Source: Anaerolineae bacterium (GTDB lineage Bacteria > Chloroflexota > Anaerolineae > JACIWR01). Taken from it: 17,566 nucleotides of DNA. This document shows positions 7,170 through 14,965 of the stretch, piece after piece (the stretch's first letter is position 1; the number at the start of each line of letters is the position of its first letter). The DNA lies in contig JAGGZG010000209.1 of assembly GCA_021162125.1 (NCBI GenBank), forward strand, positions 1 to 17,566, read 5' to 3'. The position numbers were made by a program, and so were the translations under genes. The notes below the pieces were generated by a model. The model was not told where the DNA came from. It saw nothing but the letters and a program-made list of their open reading frames with translations, and did no database searches.

Positions 7170-8432
7170 GTGTTTTTCGACGAAGCCAAGATTTACGTGA
7201 AAGGCGGCGATGGGGGCAACGGGTGCGTGGCCTTCCGCCGCGAGAAATACGTACCCTTTGGCGGGCCTAGTGGCGGAGATGGCGGCGCGGGGGGTAACGT
7301 GTACCTGGTAGCCTCGCCGCATCGGAATACTCTGTTGCACTTCAAGCGCAGGGTGCACTTCAAAGCCGGGCGCGGTCAGCATGGCCGGGGGAAAAATCAG
7401 ACCGGGCGGCGCGGCGAGGACGTGATTATCGAGGTGCCGCTGGGCACGGTGGTGCGTGACGCCGAGACGGGGGCGCTGTTGGCCGATCTTACCGAGCCCG
7501 GCCAGCGGGTATGCGTGGCCCGGGGAGGGCGTGGGGGGCGAGGAAACGCAGCCTTCGCCACGTCCACCAACCAGGCCCCTCGCCTGTCCGAGAAAGGTGA
7601 GCCCGGCGAGGAGCGATGGCTCCACCTGGAGCTCAAGCTTATCGCCGATGCGGGCATCATCGGCATGCCGAACGCGGGCAAGTCCACCCTGTTGGCCGCC
7701 GTCAGTGCGGCGCAACCCAAGATCGCGGACTATCCCTTCACCACTTTGCAGCCTAACCTCGGCGTGGTAGCCGTGGACGAGAACACTACCTTCGTCCTGG
7801 CCGATCTGCCTGGCCTCATCGAGGGAGCCAGCCAGGGCATGGGGCTGGGCCACGAGTTTCTGCGCCACGTGGAGCGTACCCGGCTGCTCATTCACCTGCT
7901 CAACGGTGCCGCCCCCGATCCCCTCGCCGACTACGAGGCGATCAACGAGGAACTGGCCCTTTTCAGCCCGGACCTGGCCAGCAAGCCGCAGATTGTGGTG
8001 CTGAATAAGATAGACCTGCCCCAGGCGCGGGAGATTTGGCCGACTGTTCAGGCGGAGATGAAGCGTCGGGGCGTGGAGGTGATGAGCATCTCCGCCGTCA
8101 CAGGCGAGGGAGTGAAACCGCTAATGAGGCGAGTAGCGAACCTGTTGGCTGAACTTCCCCGGCCCGTTTCGCCAACCGGGGTCGAAGTCTTTACCCTGCC
8201 ACCGGACGAGGATGCTTTCACCATCACCCGCGAGGATGAGCACGTGTGGCGGGTGCGGGGCATACGCATCGAGCGCGCTGCACGGATGACCAATTGGGAG
8301 CAGAGCGAGGCCATCGAGCGCTTTCACCGCATCCTGGTGGGCACGGGTATCGCCCAGGCCCTGGAGGAAGCAGGCGTCTCTGAGGGCGATACGGTGTACA
8401 TTGGGGACATCGAGCTGGAGTGGAGTCCGTGA
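7170..8432 (+). CDS. obg: GTPase Obg/CgtA (50S ribosome assembly)
   Basis: The 420-residue protein has the three Obg parts: the glycine-rich OBG fold (1-158, opening FFDEAKIYVKGGDGGNGCVAF), a GTPase domain and a C-terminal OCT domain (about 340-415). GTPase motifs are G1 GMPNAGKS at 165-172, G2 TT at 191-192 in YPFTTLQPNLGVV, G3 DLPG at 212-215, G4 NKID at 279-282 and G5 SAV at 308-310. Obg binds the 50S subunit and couples assembly to GTP and ppGpp levels. The start is GTG7170 with AGGAGAGG about 5 bases before it. Length is normal for Obg proteins that carry the C-terminal OCT extension. It overlaps nadD by 4 bp, a common Obg neighbour. Confidence 0.97.
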   Translation: MFFDEAKIYVKGGDGGNGCVAFRREKYVPFGGPSGGDGGAGGNVYLVASPHRNTLLHFKRRVHFKAGRGQHGRGKNQTGRRGEDVIIEVPLGTVVRDAETGALLADLTEPGQRVCVARGGRGGRGNAAFATSTNQAPRLSEKGEPGEERWLHLELKLIADAGIIGMPNAGKSTLLAAVSAAQPKIADYPFTTLQPNLGVVAVDENTTFVLADLPGLIEGASQGMGLGHEFLRHVERTRLLIHLLNGAAPDPLADYEAINEELALFSPDLASKPQIVVLNKIDLPQAREIWPTVQAEMKRRGVEVMSISAVTGEGVKPLMRRVANLLAELPRPVSPTGVEVFTLPPDEDAFTITREDEHVWRVRGIRIERAARMTNWEQSEAIERFHRILVGTGIAQALEEAGVSEGDTVYIGDIELEWSP

Positions 8433-9073
8433 AGCATGCATCCCCGGACGATCAGGAAAAGCGACCCAGGCGCATAGGAGTGCTGGGCGGCACCTTCGAC
8501 CCCATACACATTGCCCACCTGGCGATAGCAGAGGAGGCGCGGACGCAGTTGGGCCTGGATAAGGTGGTCTTCGTGCCGGCCGGATTGCCGCCTCACAAGA
8601 TGGACGTGCACGTCTCGCCAGCAGAACATCGTCTGGCGATGGTCGAGCTGGCCATCGCCGGCAACCCTCACTTCGAGGTCTCGCGGGTGGACATTGACCG
8701 CTTCGGCCCGTGCTACACTGTGGATACCATCGCCCTGTTGCGCAAGGAATGGGGGCCGGACGTGGAGATATATTTCATTATGGGCTCGGATTCCCTGGCC
8801 GATATCCTCACCTGGCACAAGCCGGATCGCCTGATTCGCCTGTGTCGCATCGTGGCCGTGGGCCGGCCGGGCTATCGGGTGGACATGGATGAACTGGAGC
8901 GCTGTCTGCCCGGCGCGTCCCAACGCATACTGTTCATAAATTCGCCGCAACTGGACGTTTCATCCTCGGAGATTCAGCGGCGGGTACGGGCGGGGGAATC
9001 TATCAAGTACCAGGTACCAGAAGCAGTGGAGCGGTACATCTACGAGCATGGCCTGTACCGCTCCGCAAATTGA
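8429..9073 (+). CDS. nadD: Nicotinate-nucleotide adenylyltransferase
   Basis: This 214-residue enzyme joins nicotinate mononucleotide and ATP to give deamido-NAD. The nucleotidyltransferase motif GGTFDPIHIAH is at residues 20-30, with H27 and H30 as the expected catalytic histidines. Further NadD landmarks are GPCYTVDTIALLR, FIMGSDSLADILTWH and the C-terminal DVSSSEIQRRV, matching the ISSTEIR motif. I chose GTG8429 because it overlaps the obg TGA as GTGA; GTG8420 would add three residues and is also possible. The first 13 residues before the fold are a non-conserved extension. In many bacteria rsfS follows nadD; here the next gene is convergent, so rsfS lies elsewhere. Confidence 0.95.
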   Translation: MKHASPDDQEKRPRRIGVLGGTFDPIHIAHLAIAEEARTQLGLDKVVFVPAGLPPHKMDVHVSPAEHRLAMVELAIAGNPHFEVSRVDIDRFGPCYTVDTIALLRKEWGPDVEIYFIMGSDSLADILTWHKPDRLIRLCRIVAVGRPGYRVDMDELERCLPGASQRILFINSPQLDVSSSEIQRRVRAGESIKYQVPEAVERYIYEHGLYRSAN

Positions 9074-9094
9074 TTGTCCTGTGGGGGCGCGGGT

Positions 9095-9216
9095 AGGGGC
9101 GCAGCGACAGCGGGGGTGAGAGCCAGTCCTCCCCCCGTGAAACGGGGGGAGCTAGAGGGGGGCGACTCTCTCTCCCCCCCTCAGTCCCCCCCGCGCGCTT
9201 CGCGCGCAGGGGGGAA
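9095..9216. repeat. GC-rich hairpin cluster between convergent genes
   Basis: The gap between nadD and the convergent mannosidase gene holds a strong hairpin at 9129-9151 (10-bp arms CTCCCCCCGT, loop GAA), a second at 9185-9216 (GCGCGC arms around a TTC loop with flanking C-run/G-run pairing and one bulge), and, at about 9101-9118, a GCGACAGC-GGGGTGAG segment that recurs near 12229-12247. No T-run follows, so these are unlikely standard terminators, though they could stop transcription from both sides. Confidence 0.65.
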
Positions 9217-9235
9217 GTTGGCTACCTGTCCGCCC

Positions 9236-11806
9236 TTATCGGAACTTCACACTCACGATCTGTTTCTTTCCTATAGCCAATCCAATCTCTCTCTGTTCTC
9301 CCGATACGTCCAGCTCTTTCAGTTCCTCCTCGTTCAGATTGACCAGCGTTGCCCGCCCGAATGGCCGCCACAGGCGCAGCCGCCCCTCCACGGACTCCTC
9401 GCCGATGTCGTAGACCCGCACGATGAGGCCGTCCCCCATCTCCGCCGCTTTCACCGCGCTGACGACCACCGTGTCCGGCTCGACGGTGACGAAGCTGCCC
9501 GCTGACGGCAGGGAGCCCTGGTGGATGCCGGTGAGCGCGGCGCGCAGCGGCGCGTTGAAGGCGTGAGCTTCCCGGAAGCAGGCCGACCAGTCCCCGGCGT
9601 GGGGCACCACGGCGTATTCGAACACGTGGTGGCCCGGACACTGGGCCCCCGGCGTGGGTAGTCCCGGCCCGGCGTGGCCGGGGCGGGTGACGAGGTCATC
9701 GCGGGAAAGCCAGCCCACGCAGCGCAACAGGGTCAGGGCCACCGTCACCCCCGTCTCCCCTCGCAACACCTCGTACTCAGGCAGTCCCCTGTTGATCACC
9801 ATCAACCCTCTCTCCCCGTCGCTCACGTCCACGAAAGTGCGCTGCGGGTGGGTGGGTGATGGCTGCTCGACCCAGTCCGCCGTGTCCGTGGGCAGGTCCA
9901 CGGGACGGCTCACCACGTCGAAGTGCCCCTCCGCGTGGGAGACGTCGGTGCGGATCGGCGTGGGGAAATGGACGCGCAGGCGGTGATCCCGGGCCCGGTT
10001 GTCCACCGTGGTCTGGACGTCCGCCCGGCGCACGCCAGGGCTGAGGCTGACGCGGGTGACGATGGGCAGCTCGACGGTCTCCTCAGCGCGGGCACTGCGG
10101 TCGGCGGTGAGAGTGGCGGGCAGGCGGTAGGCCATCTCGATCTGCAGGGTCTGCCGCGCCGGGCCGGACTCTACCAGGCGGATGGTCGGCGGGGCGACGG
10201 GAGCGTCCACCACGCGGTCGGTTTCCGGCGGGCAGTAGTAGTACTCGTCGCCCCGATCCCCGTCGTCCACGAAGCGGTTCAGTCCGTGAAACACCGTGCC
10301 GCTGGCCTTATCGGTAAGGGCGAAGGTGCCGGTGATGGGGTCGGCTTCCACGACGAAGAACTCGTTCTCGATGGTGGTAGGCACCGTCTGCTGATGGCTG
10401 GACGCGGGCGATGCGTCCGCCGGGCGGATGGCAAAGGTGCGATAGCCGTGTCCGGGCACGTCCGTGGCGACGAAGGCCAGCTCCAGTGTGCCGTACTCGT
10501 CCACGTGCCGTCGCTGGACCTGGAAAGGCACCGGTTGGCCGGCCTCGTCGGTGACGGTGAAGTGCTCCATGCCGCCGGGCAATTGGGCGCGGATGGTCAC
10601 CAGGTCGGTACGGGGACCGGACACGGGGTTGAACACGACGACGGGCACTGCCGGCTCGCCCGTGTCCAGTGATGTCGTGTCCACCGCATTGGCAATGGCC
10701 GCCAGGCTCTGGCGGGTGACCTCCTCGCCAATCTGCGTCACCCAGTCGAAACGGACGTCCATCTCCTTGTGCACCTGATCAATCGAGCAGCCGCAGATGG
10801 AGTCGTGGGGGTGGTTTTGAATCAGGTAACGCCATGCCTGTTGGACCAGCGGTTGTAGGTTCAGGGTTCCGGGTTCAACGGTGGCCGCCAGGGCGCTGAA
10901 GGGCTCGGCCCACTTTTCCAGCAGGGTCTCGGCGGCGGCGTTGCGCTGCTTGATCCACATCCGGGCGGAAAGGACGCCAGGCAGTAGCGGTGCACGCTGC
11001 GGACAGCGCATCTCACCGCTCAGCAGTTCCAGGTCTGGGGCGGCGGCGCGCACGGCGGCCACGTGCTGCGGCAGTGTCCCGTGGCGCAGCACGACGTCGG
11101 GCAGGCGGGCATTGGCGGCAGCGATCAGCGCCGGGAGCTCCGGCATCGGCTCCAGATGGTCGGTGCCGTTCATGGCCAGCAGGTAATCGGTGGGGGCATG
11201 GGGAGCCAGGCTGTCCACGATGCGCTGGATGGCGGCCACGAACCCATCCTCGTCCGTCGGCAGGTGAGCAGCGTTGCCGTAGCTATCGCGCAGGTGAAGG
11301 GTGAGCACCTCACTGCCGTCGGGCGCGGCCCAGCGGAACTCGGTGGGCGCATCACCCGCCCCGCGCCAAAAGCAGGCCACGTCTATCCCGAAGCCGCGCA
11401 GAATCTGTGGAAGCTGGCTGATGTGGCCGAAAGGATCGGGCACGTAGCCGATCATCATCTTCGGCCCGAAGCGCCGCGCCACGCGGTCACCGAGCATCAG
11501 GTTGCGCACCGTGGCCTCCGGCCCCACCAGGAACTCGTCGGGCAGGATGTACCACGGGCCGATGAGCAGTCGCCCTTTCTGGATGAATCGCCGTATCTCT
11601 GTTTCGCGCTCCGGGCAGACCTCCAGATAGTCCTCCAGGACGATGGTCTGCCCGTCCAACGTGAAGTACCGGTAGTTGGGATCTGTGGCCAGGATGTCGA
11701 GCAACTTGTCCATCAGGTGCACCAGGCGGATGCGATATTCCTGGAATGGTTGGTACCACTCGCGGTCCCAGTGGGTGTGTGAAACGATGGTCAACGTCTT
11801 GGGCAT
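9236..11806 (-). CDS. GH38-family alpha-mannosidase
   Basis: The 856-residue enzyme starts at the ATG at 11806, which has AGGAG eight bases upstream; a start at 11836 would add ten residues and lacks such a site. It should hydrolyse alpha-mannosides with retention, using a zinc ion. Zinc ligands are recognisable: H12 and D14 in SHTHWDREWY, D124 in VPDPFGH (also the nucleophile) and H334 in NHPHDSICGCS. The acid/base region may be the NGTDH segment at 213-217. Domains run as GH38 catalytic (about 5-270), helical middle domain (about 275-360) and C-terminal beta domains. No signal peptide is seen, so it is probably cytoplasmic, acting on mannosides or glycans taken up. The related bacterial MngB cleaves 2-O-(6-phospho-mannosyl)-glycerate; substrate cannot be told here. 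It follows the zinc-ribbon gene by 36 bp and likely shares its transcript. Confidence 0.93.
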   Translation of the reverse strand: MPKTLTIVSHTHWDREWYQPFQEYRIRLVHLMDKLLDILATDPNYRYFTLDGQTIVLEDYLEVCPERETEIRRFIQKGRLLIGPWYILPDEFLVGPEATVRNLMLGDRVARRFGPKMMIGYVPDPFGHISQLPQILRGFGIDVACFWRGAGDAPTEFRWAAPDGSEVLTLHLRDSYGNAAHLPTDEDGFVAAIQRIVDSLAPHAPTDYLLAMNGTDHLEPMPELPALIAAANARLPDVVLRHGTLPQHVAAVRAAAPDLELLSGEMRCPQRAPLLPGVLSARMWIKQRNAAAETLLEKWAEPFSALAATVEPGTLNLQPLVQQAWRYLIQNHPHDSICGCSIDQVHKEMDVRFDWVTQIGEEVTRQSLAAIANAVDTTSLDTGEPAVPVVVFNPVSGPRTDLVTIRAQLPGGMEHFTVTDEAGQPVPFQVQRRHVDEYGTLELAFVATDVPGHGYRTFAIRPADASPASSHQQTVPTTIENEFFVVEADPITGTFALTDKASGTVFHGLNRFVDDGDRGDEYYYCPPETDRVVDAPVAPPTIRLVESGPARQTLQIEMAYRLPATLTADRSARAEETVELPIVTRVSLSPGVRRADVQTTVDNRARDHRLRVHFPTPIRTDVSHAEGHFDVVSRPVDLPTDTADWVEQPSPTHPQRTFVDVSDGERGLMVINRGLPEYEVLRGETGVTVALTLLRCVGWLSRDDLVTRPGHAGPGLPTPGAQCPGHHVFEYAVVPHAGDWSACFREAHAFNAPLRAALTGIHQGSLPSAGSFVTVEPDTVVVSAVKAAEMGDGLIVRVYDIGEESVEGRLRLWRPFGRATLVNLNEEELKELDVSGEQREIGLAIGKKQIVSVKFR

Positions 11807-11820
11807 GAATTCATCTCCTG

Positions 11821-11845
11821 TGGGGCGTGTTGGCAACGCGCCCTA
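11821..11845. repeat. Imperfect palindrome, GTAGGGGCGCGTT family
   Basis: TGGGGCGTGTT and AACGCGCCCTA arms pair with two wobble-type mismatches. It sits between the zinc-ribbon gene and the mannosidase gene and overlaps the stop codon of the former. The arms resemble the palindrome at 12084-12112 on the other side of the small gene. Confidence 0.55.
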
Positions 11846-12049
11846 CGGCCGGCGGCGACGACGGCGCGGGCGGGGAAGCGCCACCTTGTTGGCCTGGCGG
11901 CAGAAGGGGCACTCGACGACCAGGTGTTTGGGACGCGGTTTCGCGTCCTCGTCCCCCTCCTGGCCCTCGGTAGCGGCCTGTTCGGCCAGCAGTGCTTCCT
12001 CATCCACGCTGAATTTGTGTGTGCATTTGAAACAGGTTACGCGGATCAT
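11843..12049 (-). CDS. Small zinc-ribbon protein with Arg-rich C-terminus
   Basis: The 68-residue protein starts at ATG12049, which has AAGGAGG upstream; an upstream ATG at 12100 gives a basic, unconserved-looking extension across a palindrome and is unlikely. Two CxxC pairs (C6/C9 in CFKC and C47/C50 in CPFC) should bind one zinc. An acidic linker of about 20 residues separates them, and the protein ends in PRPRRRRRRP. The knuckles and basic tail suggest nucleic-acid or ribosome binding, but function is unknown. It is preceded by its own promoter and followed closely by the mannosidase gene. Confidence 0.75.
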   Translation of the reverse strand: MIRVTCFKCTHKFSVDEEALLAEQAATEGQEGDEDAKPRPKHLVVECPFCRQANKVALPRPRRRRRRP

Positions 12050-12083
12050 TGTCCGACCTCCTTGGTGAATTGGATAACGGCAG

Positions 12084-12112
12084 GTAGAGGCGCGTTTCAA
12101 ACGCGCCCCTAC
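12084..12112. repeat. Palindrome GTAGAGGCGCGTTT / AAACGCGCCCCTAC
   Basis: Fourteen-base arms with one mismatch surround a single-base loop. It lies in the 5' leader of the zinc-ribbon gene, between its promoter and start codon, so on the minus-strand transcript it would form a strong hairpin. Confidence 0.7.
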
Positions 12113-12138
12113 ACGCTTACCGCTATGTCACGAGCCGT

Positions 12139-12167
12139 ATTCTACCATGCGTCTGCTGTTCTGGCAA
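12139..12167 (-). promoter_or_regulatory. Sigma-70 promoter for zinc-ribbon and mannosidase genes
   Basis: Read on the minus strand, TTGCCA (12162-12167) and TAGAAT (12139-12144) are 17 bp apart. The start codon is about 90 bp downstream, with the 12084-12112 palindrome in between. Confidence 0.75.
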
Positions 12168-12178
12168 TTCTCTATGCT

Positions 12179-12247
12179 CTCACCCCCGCACCCCTCTCCC
12201 GCCAAGCGGGAGAGGGGTGGCTGGAGCGAAGCGACAGCCGGGGTGAG
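12179..12247. repeat. Nested palindrome with outer CTCACCCC/GGGGTGAG repeat
   Basis: A 14-bp perfect stem (12189-12202 with 12206-12219, loop CAA) lies inside an outer 8-bp inverted repeat (12179-12186 and 12240-12247). It sits just after the EamA stop on the minus strand and may end that transcript, although there is no T-run. Its GCGACAGC-GGGGTGAG right side recurs near 9101-9118. Confidence 0.7.
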
Positions 12248-12252
12248 GGCTA

Positions 12253-13119
12253 CTACACCAGCACCAGCGCAATCCCAACCAGCATCACCGCCGCGCCGAT
12301 GAGCGACTGCATGCTCGGCACCTCGCCCAGGAGCAGCACGCCCAGGATTACCCCGCCGGTCACCTCCTGGGTGGCGATGAGGTTGACGTAGGTGGGGTGC
12401 GTGCGGCGCAGCGCGGCGTTGTATAGCGTGTGGCCCAGGCCCAGGGGCAGCACGCCCAGAGCCAGGATGGACAGCGCGGGCCCGGCCAGACTGGGCGGTG
12501 GGGCGTAGGTCACCAGGGCCAGGGGCAACATCCACAGGGCGGCGATGCCGTACACCCCGCTGGCATAGGTGAAGAGCGGGTACCGCTCCCGCTGCGAGCG
12601 CCCGGCCACCGAGTACAATCCGAAGGCCACCGCTGAGCCCAGGGCCAGCGCGTCGCCGATCATCATCCGGGAGGTGAAGTGGGGTTCGAATCCGGTCAGC
12701 ACGGCCATGCCGATCACGGTGATCACCACGCCGACGTACTTCCGGCGGGCGATGGGCTCTTTGAGGAACAGGCGGGTGAACAGGGTGACGAAGATGGGCG
12801 AGGTGTAGGTCAGCGCCAGTGAATGGGCGATGGTAGTGAAACTAAGGGAGGCGATGTAACACAGGAAGTGCAGGGCGGTGATCAATCCAAAAAGCGCGAA
12901 GCGACCCACGTCCTCCTGCCGCCAGTGGGGGCGAAGTCCTTGCATCGCGGCCAGCAAGTAGACGAAGATCGCCCCGATGGCCAGCCGTCCGCAGGTGATC
13001 ACGTAAGGCGAGAGCGGCGTGGCCCAGCGGATGAGGATGGGACTTGTAGAGAAGAAGAACACGGCGATGGCTACGTACCACAGGCCACGGCGTTCGTCAG
13101 AGCTCACGATAATCTCCAT
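12253..13119 (-). CDS. EamA-type (DMT superfamily) membrane transporter
   Basis: The 288-residue protein has about ten hydrophobic helices arranged as two EamA repeats (roughly 12-140 and 150-288), with the early ISPILIRWA-like segment of the family (here FSTSPILIRWA). DMT exporters move amino acids, nucleosides or other small metabolites; the substrate cannot be predicted. ATG13119 overlaps the upstream gene by 23 bp and lacks a clear ribosome site. A GTG at 13107 has GGAG six bases upstream and would shorten the protein by four residues; either start leaves the first helix intact. The overlap indicates co-transcription with the CruF-like gene. Confidence 0.9.
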   Translation of the reverse strand: MEIIVSSDERRGLWYVAIAVFFFSTSPILIRWATPLSPYVITCGRLAIGAIFVYLLAAMQGLRPHWRQEDVGRFALFGLITALHFLCYIASLSFTTIAHSLALTYTSPIFVTLFTRLFLKEPIARRKYVGVVITVIGMAVLTGFEPHFTSRMMIGDALALGSAVAFGLYSVAGRSQRERYPLFTYASGVYGIAALWMLPLALVTYAPPPSLAGPALSILALGVLPLGLGHTLYNAALRRTHPTYVNLIATQEVTGGVILGVLLLGEVPSMQSLIGAAVMLVGIALVLV

Positions 13120-13975
13120 CGGTGGCGGACGGATAGCGACGGATCAGCCAGGGCAGCAACAGGTGTACAGCAAATCCCAGGAGTAACATGGCAATGGACA
13201 CCACTGCTAGCGGCGGTGCCTGGCGGTAGTAGCCACGGAGGAACAGCGCAGTGGTATAATACACGTGGAAGACGAGCGGCACGAGCGCCACCGGCCAGTC
13301 CACCGATTGAGGTGGGTACATGATGCGCCTCGTGAACCACAGCGTGCTTACCCCCAGCATGAGCAACGCACTCAGGACGGTGAGTTGCAGACGGTGGGGG
13401 AACACGAAGTCCACGTAGGCCTGATCCAGCCAGAGCAAGGTGACCAGGGAGAACAGGGTGGCCAGCCACGGATACAGGTAGCCGAGCATACCCCGCTCTC
13501 GCCAACCGCGCAGCAGGCGGATGAAACCGGAGAACGAAGCCGTCACCACGAACCAGGCGAAGAAGTTCCCATACGGCACACCGAACCACTCACCCGGGAC
13601 GGCCCAGGTCCAGAAACCCAGGCGGATGGCTATCGCGTCCATGGAGAGGTCAATATTCCAGGCCTGGAGCGCGTCGGCCAAGGGGCGGGCCCAGGGCGCT
13701 AACCCCCATCGGTCGCTGGTCTCCATGGCACTGTAGATAATCACCCCCCAGCCCACGCCGACGCACAGTGGCACCTCGCCGAACATCACCAGGAAACGAC
13801 CGTAGTGATAGCCCTGGAGCTGCCAGATAGTCGCTGCCTCCAGGAGCAGGCCGTAGGCGATGCCAACGACGAACTCCAACGCGCGGTAGCGGCCTCGATA
13901 CAGAGCGTGGCGCAGGCAGAGCAGGGCCAGAACGTACACGGTGAACTCGAAGACGAGAAAGGTCGGGCTGGGCAT
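13097..13975 (-). CDS. CruF-like membrane protein (carotenoid biosynthesis family)
   Basis: The 292-residue protein has about eight hydrophobic helices. The middle portion reads DLSMDAIAIRLGFWTWAVPGEWFGVPYGNFFAWF, which matches the D-x-x-x-D/GxWxW/WFGVPxxNFxGW pattern of the PF04240 family (CruF 1',2'-hydratase of gamma-carotene in cyanobacteria, bisanhydrobacterioruberin hydratase in haloarchaea). The E46 in LLLEAAT and the GEVPLCVGVGW segment also fit. No other carotenoid gene is in the window, so the hydratase activity is inferred from family resemblance only. GGGAGG precedes ATG13975, and a strong promoter lies 45-70 bp upstream. Confidence 0.75.
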   Translation of the reverse strand: MPSPTFLVFEFTVYVLALLCLRHALYRGRYRALEFVVGIAYGLLLEAATIWQLQGYHYGRFLVMFGEVPLCVGVGWGVIIYSAMETSDRWGLAPWARPLADALQAWNIDLSMDAIAIRLGFWTWAVPGEWFGVPYGNFFAWFVVTASFSGFIRLLRGWRERGMLGYLYPWLATLFSLVTLLWLDQAYVDFVFPHRLQLTVLSALLMLGVSTLWFTRRIMYPPQSVDWPVALVPLVFHVYYTTALFLRGYYRQAPPLAVVSIAMLLLGFAVHLLLPWLIRRYPSATDGDYREL

Positions 13976-14016
13976 GGTCCTCCCTGTGTAGATGCTGCTG
14001 TGAAGCCGTGGTGCTT

Positions 14017-14045
14017 ATCATAACACTGAACGCCCCTTTGGTCAA
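14017..14045 (-). promoter_or_regulatory. Sigma-70 promoter for the CruF-like and EamA genes
   Basis: On the minus strand TTGACC (14040-14045) and TATGAT (14017-14022) are 17 bp apart, just upstream of ATG13975. It is divergent to the plsY promoter about 40 bp away. Confidence 0.8.
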
Positions 14046-14082
14046 GGCGGGCGGCGGGCAGGAATGTAGGGCCCGGCGCGGG

Positions 14083-14111
14083 TTGCACGTTCTACATTTT
14101 TGAGGTAAGAT
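14083..14111 (+). promoter_or_regulatory. Sigma-70 promoter for plsY
   Basis: TTGCAC at 14083-14088 and TAAGAT at 14106-14111 are 17 bp apart. This gives a leader of about 140 nt before plsY containing an inverted repeat at 14201-14226. Confidence 0.7.
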
Positions 14112-14200
14112 AAATAGGCTCCGGGGGGACGCAACCAGCATGGGGTATCGGTGTTTTATCGGGTGGAAGCGTCTGTTGTTGCTTCGCCTAAAACCGACTG

Positions 14201-14226
14201 GTAGGGGCACAGTATGCGCCCCCTAC
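14201..14226. repeat. GTAGGGGC-type inverted repeat in the plsY leader
   Basis: GTAGGGG and CCCCTAC arms with a 12-base interior share the GTAGGGGC end motif of the palindromes at 11821 and 12084. It is a weak, partly degraded member of that family. Confidence 0.5.
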
Positions 14227-14260
14227 GGCGGTGGCTTGATGAAATCTTCAGGAGGCTGAG

Positions 14261-14875
14261 ATGGTTATTTTGTTTCACGTGCTGGCAGCGGTGATGGGGT
14301 ATCTGTTGGGTGCAGTGCCCGTGGGATACCTGGTGGTGTGGCTGTTCAAGCGCGAGGACGTGCGGCGACACGGCAGTGGGCGCACAGGTGGCACCAACGT
14401 ATACCGCGCGGCGGGCATCGGTGCGGCGATCCTCACCGGCGTGGGTGACGTCCTCAAGGGCACCCTGGCCGTGCTCCTGGCCCGCTGGCTCGTGGGCACA
14501 GCGGCGGCCGAGATCCTGGCGGGCCTGGCGGCGGTGATAGGCCACAACTGGTCGGTGTTCCTGGGCTGGCGTGGAGGGGCCGGCACCGGGACTAACCTGG
14601 GAGTGGTGGCCGCCTTTTCCTTGCCGGTGGCTCTGGCGCTGGCCGTTATCCTGCTCCTGGCCATACGTATCGTCCGTTACGCATCGGTGGCCTCGATTAT
14701 CGTCGCCGTCCTGGTGCCGGTGATTTTCCTGATCCTGGCTTTTGTGTATCCACCTTTTTCCCATTACGGGCCCTATGCTCTGTACGGCCTGCTCTCGGCA
14801 GCGGTGGTGATTTTCGCCCTGCGGCCCAACATCGCACGCTTGCGAGAAGGCACCGAGCGGCGGCTGAACTATTGA
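14261..14875 (+). CDS. plsY: Glycerol-3-phosphate acyltransferase PlsY (acyl-phosphate dependent)
   Basis: The 204-residue inner-membrane enzyme transfers acyl from acyl-phosphate to glycerol-3-phosphate to make lysophosphatidate, the first step of phospholipid synthesis. About five to seven hydrophobic helices are visible. Motif 1 reads GSGRTGGTNVYRAAG (S39, N46, R49), motif 2 GHNWSVFLGWRGGAGTGTNLG (94-114) and motif 3 NIARLREGTE near the C-terminus. Two positions are unusual: the lysine of the GGKG motif is A107, and the HR before NI in motif 3 reads RP. AGGAGG precedes ATG14261. Length is normal. If these residues matter, this may be a divergent or second PlsY. Confidence 0.88.
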   Translation: MVILFHVLAAVMGYLLGAVPVGYLVVWLFKREDVRRHGSGRTGGTNVYRAAGIGAAILTGVGDVLKGTLAVLLARWLVGTAAAEILAGLAAVIGHNWSVFLGWRGGAGTGTNLGVVAAFSLPVALALAVILLLAIRIVRYASVASIIVAVLVPVIFLILAFVYPPFSHYGPYALYGLLSAAVVIFALRPNIARLREGTERRLNY

Positions 14876-14885
14876 GGTGAGCATT

Positions 14886-14920
14886 CAGGTGCCTGGCACT
14901 TATAAGGTGCCGGGTACCTG
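14886..14920. repeat. Imperfect palindrome CAGGTGCCTGGCACTT / AAGGTGCCGGGTACCTG
   Basis: Arms of 16-17 bases pair with a few wobbles and one bulge around a three-base loop. It lies between plsY and the promoter of the methyltransferase gene and could end the plsY transcript, though there is no T-run. Confidence 0.65.
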
Positions 14921-14930
14921 GCTTTGCAAG

Positions 14931-14959
14931 TTGACAACGCTCTCACTCTGTGCTATCAT
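14931..14959 (+). promoter_or_regulatory. Strong sigma-70 promoter for the MttB-family operon
   Basis: A perfect TTGACA (14931-14936) and TATCAT (14954-14959) are 17 bp apart. Start of transcription near 14966 would leave a leader of about 200 nt. Confidence 0.85.
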
Positions 14960-14965
14960 GTGGTC

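Noticed and set aside
9074..9505. Plus-strand open frame starting after nadD
   Set aside because: It reads through GC-rich hairpins and then the antisense of the mannosidase C-terminus; the sequence looks like translated repeat.
9923..10672. Plus-strand open frame of 249 codons
   Set aside because: It is inside the GH38 gene in antisense and shows no domain signature.
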